In this document: piece by piece, positions 17,867 to 26,996 of the stretch | Position numbering within the stretch: the first letter of the stretch is position 1 | Layout of the letters: the number at the start of each line of letters is the position of its first letter | Source of the DNA: Chryseobacterium sp. MYb7 | GTDB taxonomy: Bacteria; Bacteroidota; Bacteroidia; Flavobacteriales; Weeksellaceae | Length of the DNA: 64,000 bases | Assembly (NCBI RefSeq): GCF_002979455.1 | Contig: NZ_PCOU01000024.1 | Span: 21,393 to 85,392 of the forward strand | Direction of reading: 5' to 3' | The notes under the pieces: generated by a model | Told to the model about the DNA's origin: nothing | Database searches by the model: none | The model's input: the letters and a program-made list of their open reading frames with translations, nothing else | Program-made: the position numbers and the translations under genes

Positions 17867-18691
17867 ATGTCTGCATTAAGATCATATTATTATAAACTAC
17901 CTCCCGGTTTTAGACTTTTAGGAAGAAAAATTTTTTATTTTCCTATAGATCTTTATGAAGGAATCATTGGAAAAAGGGCTAAAAATGAGCCTAAAAAGGG
18001 AGATATTTATGTAGGGGGCAGTGACTTTATTCCTCATGGGATCCGACAGATGAATGCATTGAAAAAATACATTTCACTCGGCAATACAGATCATGTATTG
18101 GATATCGGATGCGGAATTGGAAGAACCGCTGTAGCTTTAACCGGATTTATTGACAAAGGAACTTATGATGGGTTTGATGCTGTTGCCAAAGGAATTTCCT
18201 GGTGTGATAAGCACATTCACAGCAAGTATCCTAATTTCAATTTTAAATTCACCCCAATCTATAATGATTTGTATAATACTTTCAGTCAAAAGGCTGAGAA
18301 TTTTACATTTCCTTATGAAAATGCGTTGTTTGATAAAGCTTTTCTGTTCTCGGTTTTTACTCACATGCAAATCCCCGAGATCAAACAGTATTTGAAAGAA
18401 ATAAGCAGGGTCTTAAAAAATGACGGACAATGCTTAGCCACATTTTTTCTCTATGATGATGATAAAACTGAAGCGGGCAGCATGCATTTTCCTCATCAAT
18501 ATGAAGGTTATAAATTAATGGATGATCAGGTAACTGCGGCAAACATTGCTGTAAGTATACCATTACTGAATCAAATGGCTAATGAAGCCGGACTGAAAGT
18601 AACCACAATAAAAGGAGGTTTCTGGAGAAATGATGTAAAGAAAGAAGGGGCTGATGAATTTCAGGATATCGTTGTATTCAATAAAATCTAA
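17867..18691 (+). CDS. Class I SAM-dependent methyltransferase
   Basis: The 274-residue protein has the Rossmann-type motif I VLDIGCGIGRTAVAL (about 73-87) and a later acidic/aromatic motif, with an N-terminal extension of about 60 residues. It transfers a methyl group from S-adenosylmethionine to an unknown acceptor. It is coupled to pgi (3-base gap) and lies 20 bases before folD, but neither neighbour tells the substrate. A sugar or lipid acceptor would be a guess. Confidence 0.85.
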   Translation: MSALRSYYYKLPPGFRLLGRKIFYFPIDLYEGIIGKRAKNEPKKGDIYVGGSDFIPHGIRQMNALKKYISLGNTDHVLDIGCGIGRTAVALTGFIDKGTYDGFDAVAKGISWCDKHIHSKYPNFNFKFTPIYNDLYNTFSQKAENFTFPYENALFDKAFLFSVFTHMQIPEIKQYLKEISRVLKNDGQCLATFFLYDDDKTEAGSMHFPHQYEGYKLMDDQVTAANIAVSIPLLNQMANEAGLKVTTIKGGFWRNDVKKEGADEFQDIVVFNKI

Positions 18692-18711
18692 ATAAAAGTA
18701 AAAAAGTAAAA

Positions 18712-19596
18712 ATGGCAGAAATTCTTGACGGACTTAAAGTATCCAAAGAAATTAAAGCAGAGATCAAGGTTGAAGTAGAAAAGATTCTCGCAAGCAAAAG
18801 AAGAGCACCTCATTTGGTTGCTATTCTTGTAGGAAATAATGGAGCAAGCAAAGCTTACGTAAATGCTAAAGTGAAAGACTGTGAGGAAGTAGGATTTCAA
18901 TCCAGCTTAGTCAAATTTCCAAGTACAGTTTCGGAATCTGAACTATTGGAAAAAATTGATGAACTTAATAAATCTAAAGCAGTGGACGGATTTATCGTTC
19001 AGTTGCCTCTACCAGACCAGATTGATCAGGAAAAAATTATCAATGCAATTGATCCAAGAAAAGACGTGGATGGTTTCCACCCTGAAAACTTCGGAAAAAT
19101 GGCGCTTGAGATGGATACTTTCTTACCAGCAACTCCTTTCGGTATTTTAACATTATTGGAAAGATATAATATTGAAACCAAAGGAAAAGACTGTGTAATT
19201 ATCGGAAGAAGTAAAATTGTAGGAAGACCAATGAGTATCCTGATGGGAAGAAAAGATTTCCCTGGAAACTCTACTGTTACCCTTACACACTCATACACAA
19301 AAGACATCGAAGAATATACAAGAAAAGCAGATATCGTAATTACCGCTTTGGGAGATCCTCATTTCTTAAAAGGAAATATGATCAAAGAAGGAGCAGTAAT
19401 CGTAGACGTGGGTATTACAAGAGTAGATAATGACTCTCCAAAAGGATATTACCTTGCAGGTGACGTAGATTTTGACAGCTGTGCAGAAAAAGCAAGCTGG
19501 ATTACTCCGGTACCTGGAGGAGTAGGCCCAATGACAAGAGCAATGTTGATGAAAAACACCATCATTGCTTACAAAACTTCGGTCTATAACGACTAA
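18712..19596 (+). CDS. folD: Bifunctional methylenetetrahydrofolate dehydrogenase / cyclohydrolase
   Basis: The 294-residue FolD converts 5,10-methylene-THF to 10-formyl-THF in one-carbon metabolism. Seen: substrate-site Tyr/Lys region KAYVNAKVKDCEEVG (about 45-60), VDGFIVQLPLP, the DVDGFHPENFGK signature, the nucleotide-binding VIIGRSKIVGRPMSILM and the final PGGVGPMTRAMLM. All key segments are intact. It is followed after 7 bases by queE. Confidence 0.96.
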   Translation: MAEILDGLKVSKEIKAEIKVEVEKILASKRRAPHLVAILVGNNGASKAYVNAKVKDCEEVGFQSSLVKFPSTVSESELLEKIDELNKSKAVDGFIVQLPLPDQIDQEKIINAIDPRKDVDGFHPENFGKMALEMDTFLPATPFGILTLLERYNIETKGKDCVIIGRSKIVGRPMSILMGRKDFPGNSTVTLTHSYTKDIEEYTRKADIVITALGDPHFLKGNMIKEGAVIVDVGITRVDNDSPKGYYLAGDVDFDSCAEKASWITPVPGGVGPMTRAMLMKNTIIAYKTSVYND

Positions 19597-19603
19597 TTTT
19601 AAA

Positions 19604-20233
19604 ATGAATAAAGAAGAAGATATTTTATTAAAAGAAGGTAAAATGCTCCCTGTAATGGAGCATTTTTACACTTTACAGGGAGAAGGAGCTCATACCGGAA
19701 AAGCAGCTTATTTTATCAGGCTGGGAGGCTGCGATGTAGGGTGCCACTGGTGCGATGTAAAAGAAAGCTGGGATCCGGAACTTCATCCTCTGATGAATAC
19801 AGTAGAAATTGCAGAAATGGCTGCAAAACATTGTAAAACGATCGTTCTTACGGGTGGGGAGCCTTTGATGTGGAACTTAGACATCCTGACTTCCAGACTG
19901 AAAGAGCTGGGGTGTACCGTGCATATCGAAACTTCAGGGGCTTATCCTATGAGTGGACAGCTGGACTGGATCACTCTTTCGCCGAAGAAAACAGGACTGC
20001 CTAAAGAAGAAATTTATCAAAAAGCCCATGAACTTAAAGTGATTATCTTCAATCAGCATGACTTTACTTTTGCACAGGAACAGGCAGCAAAAGTTTCTGA
20101 AAACTGTAAGCTTTATCTTCAAAGCGAATGGAGCAAGAGAGATAATATGTATCCTCAGATCACAGATTTCATTCTTGCACATCCGGAATGGCAGGCTTCC
20201 GTTCAGACCCACAAATATCTGAATATACCATAA
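19604..20233 (+). CDS. queE: 7-carboxy-7-deazaguanine synthase (radical SAM)
   Basis: From the ATG at 19604 the protein has 209 residues. The radical SAM cluster motif CDVGCHWC (C43, C47, C50; CX3CX2C) and the preceding TLQGEGAHTGKAAYFIRLGGC are typical for QueE, which makes the 7-deazaguanine core of queuosine. TGGEPLMW and HIETSGAYP are further family blocks. An earlier in-frame Met would overlap folD and is unlikely. The other queuosine genes are not in the window. Confidence 0.93.
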   Translation: MNKEEDILLKEGKMLPVMEHFYTLQGEGAHTGKAAYFIRLGGCDVGCHWCDVKESWDPELHPLMNTVEIAEMAAKHCKTIVLTGGEPLMWNLDILTSRLKELGCTVHIETSGAYPMSGQLDWITLSPKKTGLPKEEIYQKAHELKVIIFNQHDFTFAQEQAAKVSENCKLYLQSEWSKRDNMYPQITDFILAHPEWQASVQTHKYLNIP

Positions 20234-20275
20234 AAAAACGTAAATTAGCTGGTCTTACCGTTAGAATACCGATAG

Positions 20276-21646
20276 ATGCAGAGAATTCGATACTCCAGAT
20301 ACCTGAAATCGATCATTATGTTGCTTGACCTCATGGTTATTGCATCTATCTTCATATTCTTTTTTATAAGCAGAAACGAAAGTTTAACATATGATAAAGA
20401 AACCTGGTACCAGAATACTTTTTCTCTGATTCTGTTGTTTTTGTTCTGGGTGCTTCTAAGCGGTAGGACAAAAATCTACAATATTCCGAGAAACCTTACA
20501 TATACACTGTTTCTTGAACGCCTCTTAATCCATTTCCTCTTTTTCATACTTGGCGTTCTGCTTATAGGAAAGGTAAGTAATAATGTATTTTTCAATTCGG
20601 ATATCTATTGGCTTTCTCTTTATCTGTTTATTTTTATCTTTCTCGCGAAATCGTTGATCTATTTCGCCATCAAGTATTTACGATCACTAGGAGCCAATTA
20701 TAGAAATGTAATGTTTTTAGGAGATCATCAGTCTACGGAGATCCTGAAGAATATCTTCATAGATCGTAAAGACTATGGATACAGGATATTTGAATATGAA
20801 AGCTCAAACATCAATATCAATGAATTGGTTACTTTCTGGAAGAAAAACGGAATTCACACCCTTTTTCTATCTATGGAAAACTCTTATGATGAACGGCTTG
20901 AAAATGAAATTTTCAAATTGGCAGAGGATCATAAGATTCATATTTCACTGATTCCAAGTATCACACAAAGTGATTTTTTCCTGTATGATCTTGGATATAT
21001 ACAAACCCAGCCGGTACTTAACCAGGCAAGATATTCACTGGACTATTACTCTAATTTTCTGATGAAAAGAACTTTTGACATTTTCTTTTCGGTTATTATA
21101 CTGGTTTTAGTCTGCTCATGGGTATTTCCTATTATTGCAATTTTAATTAAGACAACATCCAAAGGCCCTGTATTTTTCCTTCAGAAAAGATATGGTTTCC
21201 ATGAAGAAGTATTCAATTGTCTTAAATTCAGAACAATGGTTGTGAATGATGAGTCTACTACTAAAACAACATCGGTAAATGATTCCAGAATTACCAAAGT
21301 GGGAAAATTTTTAAGAAAAACCAGTCTTGATGAACTTCCGCAATTCATTAATGTATTAAAAGGTGAAATGTCTGTAGTAGGCCCTCGTCCCCATATGCTT
21401 TCGGTAGATAATTATTATAAACCGAAAATCGGGAGATACAGCTTAAGAAGCATGGTAAGCCCCGGCATCACAGGATTAGCACAGGTAAACGGACTGCGTG
21501 GTGACTTTGGAGACGTGGAAGTAGAAATGAAAAAAAGGGTTCTGGCAGATGCCTTCTATGTAAGAAACTGGAGTTTTGTACTTGATCTTGTAATTATTTT
21601 AAAAACCGTTTTATTGGTGATAGGCGGAGATAAAAATGCAAAATAA
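20276..21646 (+). CDS. Undecaprenyl-phosphate sugar phosphotransferase (WcaJ/WbaP-like)
   Basis: The 456-residue protein has four or five N-terminal membrane helices (about 14-30, 45-62, 82-102, 112-132), a soluble CoA-binding-like middle domain (about 140-255), a fifth helix (about 268-292) and the catalytic bacterial sugar-transferase domain (about 300-450; KRYGFHEEVFNCLKFRTM, TSLDELPQFINVLKGEMS, VVGPRPHML). Such enzymes load the first sugar phosphate on undecaprenyl phosphate for capsule, exopolysaccharide or O-antigen. No other glycosyltransferase or polymerase genes are adjacent, so it may be a stand-alone initiating enzyme. Confidence 0.9.
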   Translation: MQRIRYSRYLKSIIMLLDLMVIASIFIFFFISRNESLTYDKETWYQNTFSLILLFLFWVLLSGRTKIYNIPRNLTYTLFLERLLIHFLFFILGVLLIGKVSNNVFFNSDIYWLSLYLFIFIFLAKSLIYFAIKYLRSLGANYRNVMFLGDHQSTEILKNIFIDRKDYGYRIFEYESSNININELVTFWKKNGIHTLFLSMENSYDERLENEIFKLAEDHKIHISLIPSITQSDFFLYDLGYIQTQPVLNQARYSLDYYSNFLMKRTFDIFFSVIILVLVCSWVFPIIAILIKTTSKGPVFFLQKRYGFHEEVFNCLKFRTMVVNDESTTKTTSVNDSRITKVGKFLRKTSLDELPQFINVLKGEMSVVGPRPHMLSVDNYYKPKIGRYSLRSMVSPGITGLAQVNGLRGDFGDVEVEMKKRVLADAFYVRNWSFVLDLVIILKTVLLVIGGDKNAK

Positions 21647-21749
21647 AGAACAAAGCAAGGCCAATATTCAAATAATTTTAACACAAAACTATGCTTTAGT
21701 CTTATTCTCGACTCTAGCCCAATTCAATAAAAAAGTCTAATTTAGCACT

Positions 21750-22502
21750 ATGTTAAAAAAGTTTTTCACAGCCATAGGGGAATACATGATCCTCTTAGGG
21801 AAATCCCTGCAGAAGCCTCAGAAAATGAGAGTGTTCTGGAAGCTGTTTATGAGAGAAATTAATGATTTGGGAGTAAATTCTTTCGGACTTGTCATCTTCA
21901 CGTCTATCTTCGTGGGAGCTGTAGTAGCCATTCAGATGTTCAATAACTTTGATGCTTCTTCCTTTCCTATCCCCCCTTCATTTGTAGGATATGCTACGAA
22001 AGCGGTTCTTGTTTTAGAATTCGCACCTACTATTATCAGTTTGATTCTGGCAGGTAAAGTAGGTTCATATATTGCGTCCAGTATTGGAACAATGAGGGTA
22101 TCCGAACAGATTGACGCGTTGGATATTATGGGAGTAAACTCACCCAATTTCCTGATATTTCCAAAAATCATTGCCTGTATGCTTTTTAATCCTCTTCTTA
22201 TTGCCATCAGTATTGTATTTGGTATTGGCGGGGGGTATATTGCCGGGATTTTAACTGGAAACTGGACAGAAAATGATTACATCGTTGGTATTCAAATGTA
22301 TATGCCTAATTTATTCATTTACTATGCCTTTACCAAAACAATCGTTTTTGCCTTTATCATTGCTACTGTACCGTCTTATTTCGGATACAATGTAAAAGGA
22401 GGGTCGCTGGAAGTAGGTAGAGCCAGTACACAGGCTGTGGTATGGACAATGGTATTTATTATCATTTCCGAGTTAATTTTAACCCAATTAATATTAAGCT
22501 AA
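21750..22502 (+). CDS. mlaE: MlaE-family ABC lipid transporter permease
   Basis: The 250-residue inner-membrane protein has about five helices and the family pattern TSIFVGAVVAIQMF, EFAPTIISLILAGKVGS, IASSIGTMRVSEQIDALDIMG. With MlaF and MCE proteins it moves phospholipids between inner and outer membranes. The stop (TAA) overlaps the start of mlaF by one base (TAATG). A near-consensus -7 element TAATTTAG lies at 21738-21745. Confidence 0.93.
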   Translation: MLKKFFTAIGEYMILLGKSLQKPQKMRVFWKLFMREINDLGVNSFGLVIFTSIFVGAVVAIQMFNNFDASSFPIPPSFVGYATKAVLVLEFAPTIISLILAGKVGSYIASSIGTMRVSEQIDALDIMGVNSPNFLIFPKIIACMLFNPLLIAISIVFGIGGGYIAGILTGNWTENDYIVGIQMYMPNLFIYYAFTKTIVFAFIIATVPSYFGYNVKGGSLEVGRASTQAVVWTMVFIIISELILTQLILS

Positions 22503-23317
22503 TGATTGAGGTAAAAGATCTTAAGAAAAGTTTTGATGATGTTGAAGTACTTAAGGGAATTTCAACTTCATTTGATAAAGGAAAAGTAAACTTAATCATT
22601 GGGCAGAGTGGATCTGGAAAAACCGTTTTTTTAAAAAGTTTATTGAATGTTTATATGCCGTCTTCCGGTGAAATTTTATTTGACGGACGGAATGTAAACA
22701 CCATGAACAGGGAAGAAAAACAACATCTCCGTTCAGAAATCGGGACAGTATTCCAGGGAAGTGCTTTATTCGACTCCTTAACGGTGGAAGAAAATATTAT
22801 GTTCCCTCTTGATATGTTTACCAATCTCACCTACAGAGAGAAAAAGAAAAGGGTTTTTGAAGTAATAGGAAGAGTACATCTTGATAAAGCGGACAGAAAA
22901 TACCCTTCCGAAATCTCAGGAGGAATGCAGAAAAGGGTGGCTATTGCCAGAGCTATTGTCAACAATCCCAAATATCTGTTCTGTGATGAACCCAATTCCG
23001 GGCTAGATCCTTACACATCGAAGATCATTGATGATCTTCTTTACGAAATCACAAAAGAATATAATACAACCACCATCATCAATACACACGATATGAACTC
23101 TGTGATGACGATTGGCGAGAAAATTGTATACCTACGACTGGGAATCAAAGAATGGGAAGGGAACAAAGACATTCTTATTACCGCAGGCAATAAAAATCTG
23201 ATTGATTTCGTTTATTCTTCAGAACTGTTTAAAGAACTGAGAGAATATTTACTTGAGAATAATAAAACGATTGAAAATACAAATACAAAAATAGACGATA
23301 ATGAAAAAGGTACTTAG
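22502..23317 (+). CDS. mlaF: MlaF-family ABC transporter ATPase
   Basis: The 271-residue ATPase (ATG at 22502; the upstream in-frame Met lies in mlaE) carries Walker A GQSGSGKTVF, signature ISGGMQKRVAIAR and Walker B YLFCDEPNSGLDP. It powers the MlaE permease. Its 3' end overlaps the following beta-barrel gene by 17 bases, so the three genes are translationally coupled. The MCE partner is encoded elsewhere (3191-4141). Confidence 0.93.
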   Translation: MIEVKDLKKSFDDVEVLKGISTSFDKGKVNLIIGQSGSGKTVFLKSLLNVYMPSSGEILFDGRNVNTMNREEKQHLRSEIGTVFQGSALFDSLTVEENIMFPLDMFTNLTYREKKKRVFEVIGRVHLDKADRKYPSEISGGMQKRVAIARAIVNNPKYLFCDEPNSGLDPYTSKIIDDLLYEITKEYNTTTIINTHDMNSVMTIGEKIVYLRLGIKEWEGNKDILITAGNKNLIDFVYSSELFKELREYLLENNKTIENTNTKIDDNEKGT

Positions 23318-23912
23318 TATAGCGTTATTAGGGTTTTCAATGTGGGCTTCTGCACAGATCTCACTGGCAGGTAAAGCCAACATCATTTTTCCAACTGGCT
23401 CTCCTTCATGGTCCAATATTAAAGGAACAGTGAATGACGCTATTGATGGAAAAGGGAAAAACAATGTTGGTTTCAATGTAGGACTTTCATTAAAGGTAGG
23501 TCTTCCTACTTCATTGTTTGTGATGCCGGAGATCTATTATACTCATTTCAAAAACGAATTCACTACGGAGAATACTACTTTTGATGTAAAAAGCAACCGT
23601 ATAGATGTTCCTGTTCTTTTAGGATACAACCTTTTAGGAAATATGCTGGGAGTTTTTGTAGGACCTGTGGGAAGTTTTAACTTAAACAAGGACAATACTT
23701 ACAACGACTTTAAAGAGAATGCTAAAAATGACTTTACAGTAGGATATCAGTTTGGTGCTCAGCTTGAAATCAAAAAGTTTCTTGTCAATGCAAGATATGA
23801 GGGTGCTTTCAGTAAAGACGAAAGAAATTTTATCAACAAAGTTTCCGGTTCGGAAATCAGATATGATAACAGACCTAACCTGTTTATGGTAGGTTTAGGA
23901 TATAAATTCTAA
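23301..23912 (+). CDS. Outer-membrane beta-barrel protein (OmpX/PorT-like)
   Basis: The 203-residue protein has a signal peptide (MKKVLSIALLGFSMWASAQ) and alternating hydrophobic/polar strands ending in FMVGLGYKF, the aromatic C-terminus of outer-membrane barrels. The overlap with mlaF suggests that it acts with the MlaEF lipid transporter, perhaps as an outer-membrane element, although it has no resemblance to MlaA that I can see. Function is inferred only from context. Confidence 0.8.
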   Translation: MKKVLSIALLGFSMWASAQISLAGKANIIFPTGSPSWSNIKGTVNDAIDGKGKNNVGFNVGLSLKVGLPTSLFVMPEIYYTHFKNEFTTENTTFDVKSNRIDVPVLLGYNLLGNMLGVFVGPVGSFNLNKDNTYNDFKENAKNDFTVGYQFGAQLEIKKFLVNARYEGAFSKDERNFINKVSGSEIRYDNRPNLFMVGLGYKF

Positions 23913-23937
23913 ATTAAATTTCGAAAATAACAACTTT

Positions 23938-23965
23938 AAACCCTCAAATTTAAATTTGAGGGTTT
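23938..23965. terminator. 28-bp perfect palindrome terminator between convergent genes
   Basis: AAACCCTCAAATTT joined directly to AAATTTGAGGGTTT is a perfect palindrome with T-runs on each side. It ends the mlaEF-barrel transcript and the opposing membrane gene, whose TAA stop (23950-23952) lies inside the palindrome. Confidence 0.8.
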
Positions 23966-24261
23966 TTATTTTGTTCTTCAAGCTCAGCCTGGCGTTTTGC
24001 AATTTCTGCAGCTTGCTTTTCAAGCTCTTCTTTGTCTTTCTGCAGCTGTTTGAATTCTTTTTTCTTCTGTTCCGCTTTCATAGCGCTTCCTTTGCTCAGA
24101 TATCCTACCATTCCCCCAATGATAAGTCCTATTCCAACTCCAGCCATCATTCCCATAATGTGGGAAATTTTTATTTGTTCTACGGCAAAATCAGTTGTAA
24201 GATAAAAAAGCAATGCAGAAACGGCTAAAAGTATAAGTCCGGTAATTGATAAACTCTTCAT
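23950..24261 (-). CDS. Small membrane protein with coiled-coil tail
   Basis: The 103-residue protein has two membrane helices (about 6-24 and 36-56) and a charged Lys/Glu/Gln-rich coiled coil (about 62-98). The start at 24261 gives a good first helix. There is no recognised family. It is a single gene facing the mla operon and ends within the shared palindromic terminator. Confidence 0.65.
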   Translation of the reverse strand: MKSLSITGLILLAVSALLFYLTTDFAVEQIKISHIMGMMAGVGIGLIIGGMVGYLSKGSAMKAEQKKKEFKQLQKDKEELEKQAAEIAKRQAELEEQNKNPQI

Positions 24262-24288
24262 AATATTGTGTTTAGGTGGTTACATAAA

Positions 24289-24327
24289 AAAGCCTTACCA
24301 AATTTACTAAAAATTTAATAAGGCTTT
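24289..24327 (-). terminator. Terminator of the M48 protease gene
   Basis: TAAGGCTTT (24319-24327) and AAAGCCTTA (24289-24297) form the stem; an A-run on the plus strand gives a T-run on the minus strand. Confidence 0.75.
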
Positions 24328-24347
24328 ATTCAAGATTAAAATTCTAA

Positions 24348-25154
24348 TTATATTTTTCCTCCCGCAGCCTTATAATATTCTAAAGCTTTCGGAAGATCCT
24401 TATTAATATCTGAAATTCTTGTTTCCGGGTTAGGGTGGGTAGATAAGAACTCAGGTTGTCTTGATCCTGTAGATGCTGCTTCCATTCTGTTCCAGAAAGG
24501 AATTGCTGCTCTCGGGTCATATCCTGCCATAGACATCAGGTAAAGCCCCATTTCATCAGCTTCAGATTCCTGACCTCTTCCGTATTTCAATAAAGCAACC
24601 TGTGAACCGATAGGATATACCTTCTGGAAAACACTTGCCCATTGTGAATTTGAAATTGTTCCTCCAAGGATAGCACCTCCATACTGAGCTACCATTGCTT
24701 GTGAAATTCTTTCATTTCCGTGGCCTGCCAATGCGTGAGAAACTTCATGTCCCATTACTACGGCAAGTCCGTTGTCGTCTTTTGTTACCGGTAATATTCC
24801 GGTATAAACTGCTACTTTACCACCAGGCATACACCAGGCATTCAACTCGGTGCTCTGCAGAAGATTAAATTCCCAGTTGTAGCTGGCAAGATCTGCTGAT
24901 CTTCCTATACTCTGATAATATCTTTCCGCCGCACTTTTGATTCTGTTTCCTACATTTACCACTCTCTTTGCATCTGCCGTACCGGTAATCACTTTACCTT
25001 TAGACAATGTCGTCTTGTATTCCTGAGAAGACATCGTTAAAATCTCCGAATTGTTGGCCAGCTGTAAAGAAGACCTTCCTGTAATCGGGTTTGTAGTACA
25101 GGCAACAGCCGAAAGAGCAATAGCCCCCATTCCTAATAGATGTGTAACTTTCAT
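24348..25154 (-). CDS. M48 family metallopeptidase, lipoprotein
   Basis: The 268-residue protein has a lipoprotein signal ending in SAVAC (Cys19) and the zinc motif HEVSHALAGH (HExxH). The downstream Glu ligand is in ESEADEMGLYLM. It resembles LoiP/BepA-type periplasmic proteases that process or clear outer-membrane proteins. Length and motifs are complete. It is divergent from a DUF4251 lipoprotein. Confidence 0.9.
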   Translation of the reverse strand: MKVTHLLGMGAIALSAVACTTNPITGRSSLQLANNSEILTMSSQEYKTTLSKGKVITGTADAKRVVNVGNRIKSAAERYYQSIGRSADLASYNWEFNLLQSTELNAWCMPGGKVAVYTGILPVTKDDNGLAVVMGHEVSHALAGHGNERISQAMVAQYGGAILGGTISNSQWASVFQKVYPIGSQVALLKYGRGQESEADEMGLYLMSMAGYDPRAAIPFWNRMEAASTGSRQPEFLSTHPNPETRISDINKDLPKALEYYKAAGGKI

Positions 25155-25213
25155 AGTTTGTGTGTTATTAACTCAACCTTAACAATTTTTATTCCAAAAT
25201 ATTTCAGAAAGAA

Positions 25214-25221
25214 TATATTTG
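25214..25221 (+). promoter_or_regulatory. -7 promoter element of the DUF4251 gene
   Basis: TATATTTG is an exact match, 38 bases before the ATG at 25260. This supports starting the protein there rather than at the earlier in-frame Met (25140), which would be upstream of the promoter. Confidence 0.5.
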
Positions 25222-25259
25222 CATACATTTTGCTGTTTAAATGTAATAATTATTTCATT

Positions 25260-25808
25260 ATGAAAAAGTATATTTCTTTATTGATGATTTTTGGATTCCT
25301 GTTCTTTTTTCAAAGTTGTGCATCACAAGGCTCATTAGATCCAAAAACAGTGGACACTTTAGTAAATTCTCAGGAGTTTACATTTCACGCAGAAAGAGCC
25401 AATCCTACGAATTATGATGTTATCAATGTCATGAATTCAATGCCTAATGCTACCGCTACAAGAATATTGAATCTGAACGGAGATTATACCATTGATGTCA
25501 ATAAAAATACTCTGGATGTAGTGCTGCCTTATTTCGGAAGGGTTTTCAACCCATCTTATGGAAATGCCGGAGATAACAGTTACAGATTCACATCAAAAGA
25601 TTTTACAGTTAATAAAACTCAAAATAAAAAAGGAACATGGACTTTAAAGTTCAAACCGAACGATGTAAGAACCATTGATGAAGTGAATATCGAGATCTTT
25701 AAAAATGGTAAAGCTTTCGTTTCTATGAGAAGTAACGACAGACAACCGATCACATATGACGGATATGTTTCAAAAACGGAAGTAAAACCGGAAAAGGAGA
25801 AACCTTAA
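25260..25808 (+). CDS. DUF4251 lipoprotein
   Basis: The 182-residue protein has signal MKKYISLLMIFGFLFFFQSC with lipobox Cys20. The rest is a beta-rich DUF4251 domain with typical blocks FTFHAERANPTNYDVINVM, VVLPYFGRVFNPSYG and MRSNDRQPITYDG. This domain is common in Bacteroidota and has no known activity. It ends convergently with meaB with a 4-base overlap. Confidence 0.85.
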   Translation: MKKYISLLMIFGFLFFFQSCASQGSLDPKTVDTLVNSQEFTFHAERANPTNYDVINVMNSMPNATATRILNLNGDYTIDVNKNTLDVVLPYFGRVFNPSYGNAGDNSYRFTSKDFTVNKTQNKKGTWTLKFKPNDVRTIDEVNIEIFKNGKAFVSMRSNDRQPITYDGYVSKTEVKPEKEKP

Positions 25809-26797
25809 TGTCTGTTTTCGTTAGATAGAAACTTTTCTACAAATAATTTTGCTTCAGTGCTTGGATTAGAAACCATCGCTGAAGCATTTTTTTTATGCAT
25901 ATGATATGCCTCTTCTACCGCATTGCTCTTTTTCATCAGGGATAAAATATATTCCTGAACCCAATATTCGAAGCGCTTTTCGGCCTGCTGAACACGTATT
26001 TCTTCAAAACGCCCGGTTTTCTTTTTCAGATCAATAAATTCGAAGATGGTATCATACACTTCCTGCAATCCTTCATTAAACAAAGCAGAGCCCAATAAAA
26101 CAGGAATTTTCCAATCTTTTTCTTTAGGTGGAATAAAGTCTAAGGCTCTTTTTAATTCCAGTCTTGTATTTTTTGCTTTCTGGAGATTGTCCTGATCTAC
26201 TTTGTTGATGAAAATAAGGTCTACCATTTCCATGATCCCTCTTTTTATCCCCTGAAGCTCGTCTCCGCCACCAATAATTTTAAGAAATAAGAAAACATCG
26301 GTAATATCGGCCACAAGAACTTCTGATTGTCCTACTCCCACGGTTTCTATTAAAATATAATCGTAACCTGCGGCTTCGCAGATCATCATCGTTTCAAAAG
26401 TAGTATTGGCTACTCCACCCAGAAATCCTGAGCTTGGAGAAGGGCGTATAAATGCGTTTTCTTCTTTGGCCAATTCTTCCATTCTGGTTTTATCACCCAA
26501 AATACTTCCTTTATTAATGGCTGAGCTTGGATCTATCGCCAGAACCGCTACTTTTTTGCCTTGAGCAATAACCAATCGTCCGAAATTTTCTATAAAAGTG
26601 GATTTTCCGGCTCCGGGAACTCCCGTTACTCCTACCCTCACAGAGTTTCCGGTAAGGGGCATAATCTTCTTAAGAAGCTCTTCTGCCTGTACTCTGTGTT
26701 CTGCTTTTTTACTTTCAACCAATGTAATAGCTTTTGCAATCAGGCGTTTGTTTCCTGACTGTATTCCGTCTATTAGCTCTTCTGTAGAAAATTTCAT
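25805..26797 (-). CDS. meaB: Methylmalonyl-CoA mutase-associated GTPase MeaB (ArgK)
   Basis: From the ATG at 26797 the protein has 330 residues. P-loop GVPGAGKSTF, switch region AIDPSSAINKGSILGDKTRM, DxxG-like IETVGVGQSE and the nucleotide-specificity motif NKVD identify the G3E-family chaperone that loads cobalamin and protects methylmalonyl-CoA mutase. Its client mutase is encoded at 32499-34619. An in-frame Met 16 codons upstream is less likely. The gene is monocistronic. Confidence 0.93.
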   Translation of the reverse strand: MKFSTEELIDGIQSGNKRLIAKAITLVESKKAEHRVQAEELLKKIMPLTGNSVRVGVTGVPGAGKSTFIENFGRLVIAQGKKVAVLAIDPSSAINKGSILGDKTRMEELAKEENAFIRPSPSSGFLGGVANTTFETMMICEAAGYDYILIETVGVGQSEVLVADITDVFLFLKIIGGGDELQGIKRGIMEMVDLIFINKVDQDNLQKAKNTRLELKRALDFIPPKEKDWKIPVLLGSALFNEGLQEVYDTIFEFIDLKKKTGRFEEIRVQQAEKRFEYWVQEYILSLMKKSNAVEEAYHMHKKNASAMVSNPSTEAKLFVEKFLSNENRH

Positions 26798-26966
26798 TGA
26801 TTCAAAATTAATAATTAAAAAGGGAATGGTCAATACTTCGATCATAATGATGATACAAAAGACCTAAATTGTCTTTGTTTGAGATTATCAATTTTTCATG
26901 AATTTAATTTTTATTTCTTCTAAATTAAAACTAGAATGCCCTGTATCAACGGCTTAAGGAATTTAT

Positions 26967-26974
26967 TACATTTG
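26967..26974 (+). promoter_or_regulatory. -7 promoter element of the cytochrome c pair
   Basis: TACATTTG exact match, 22 bases before the ATG at 26997. Confidence 0.5.
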
Positions 26975-26996
26975 TTATATCTCAAAAAGAAGAAAC

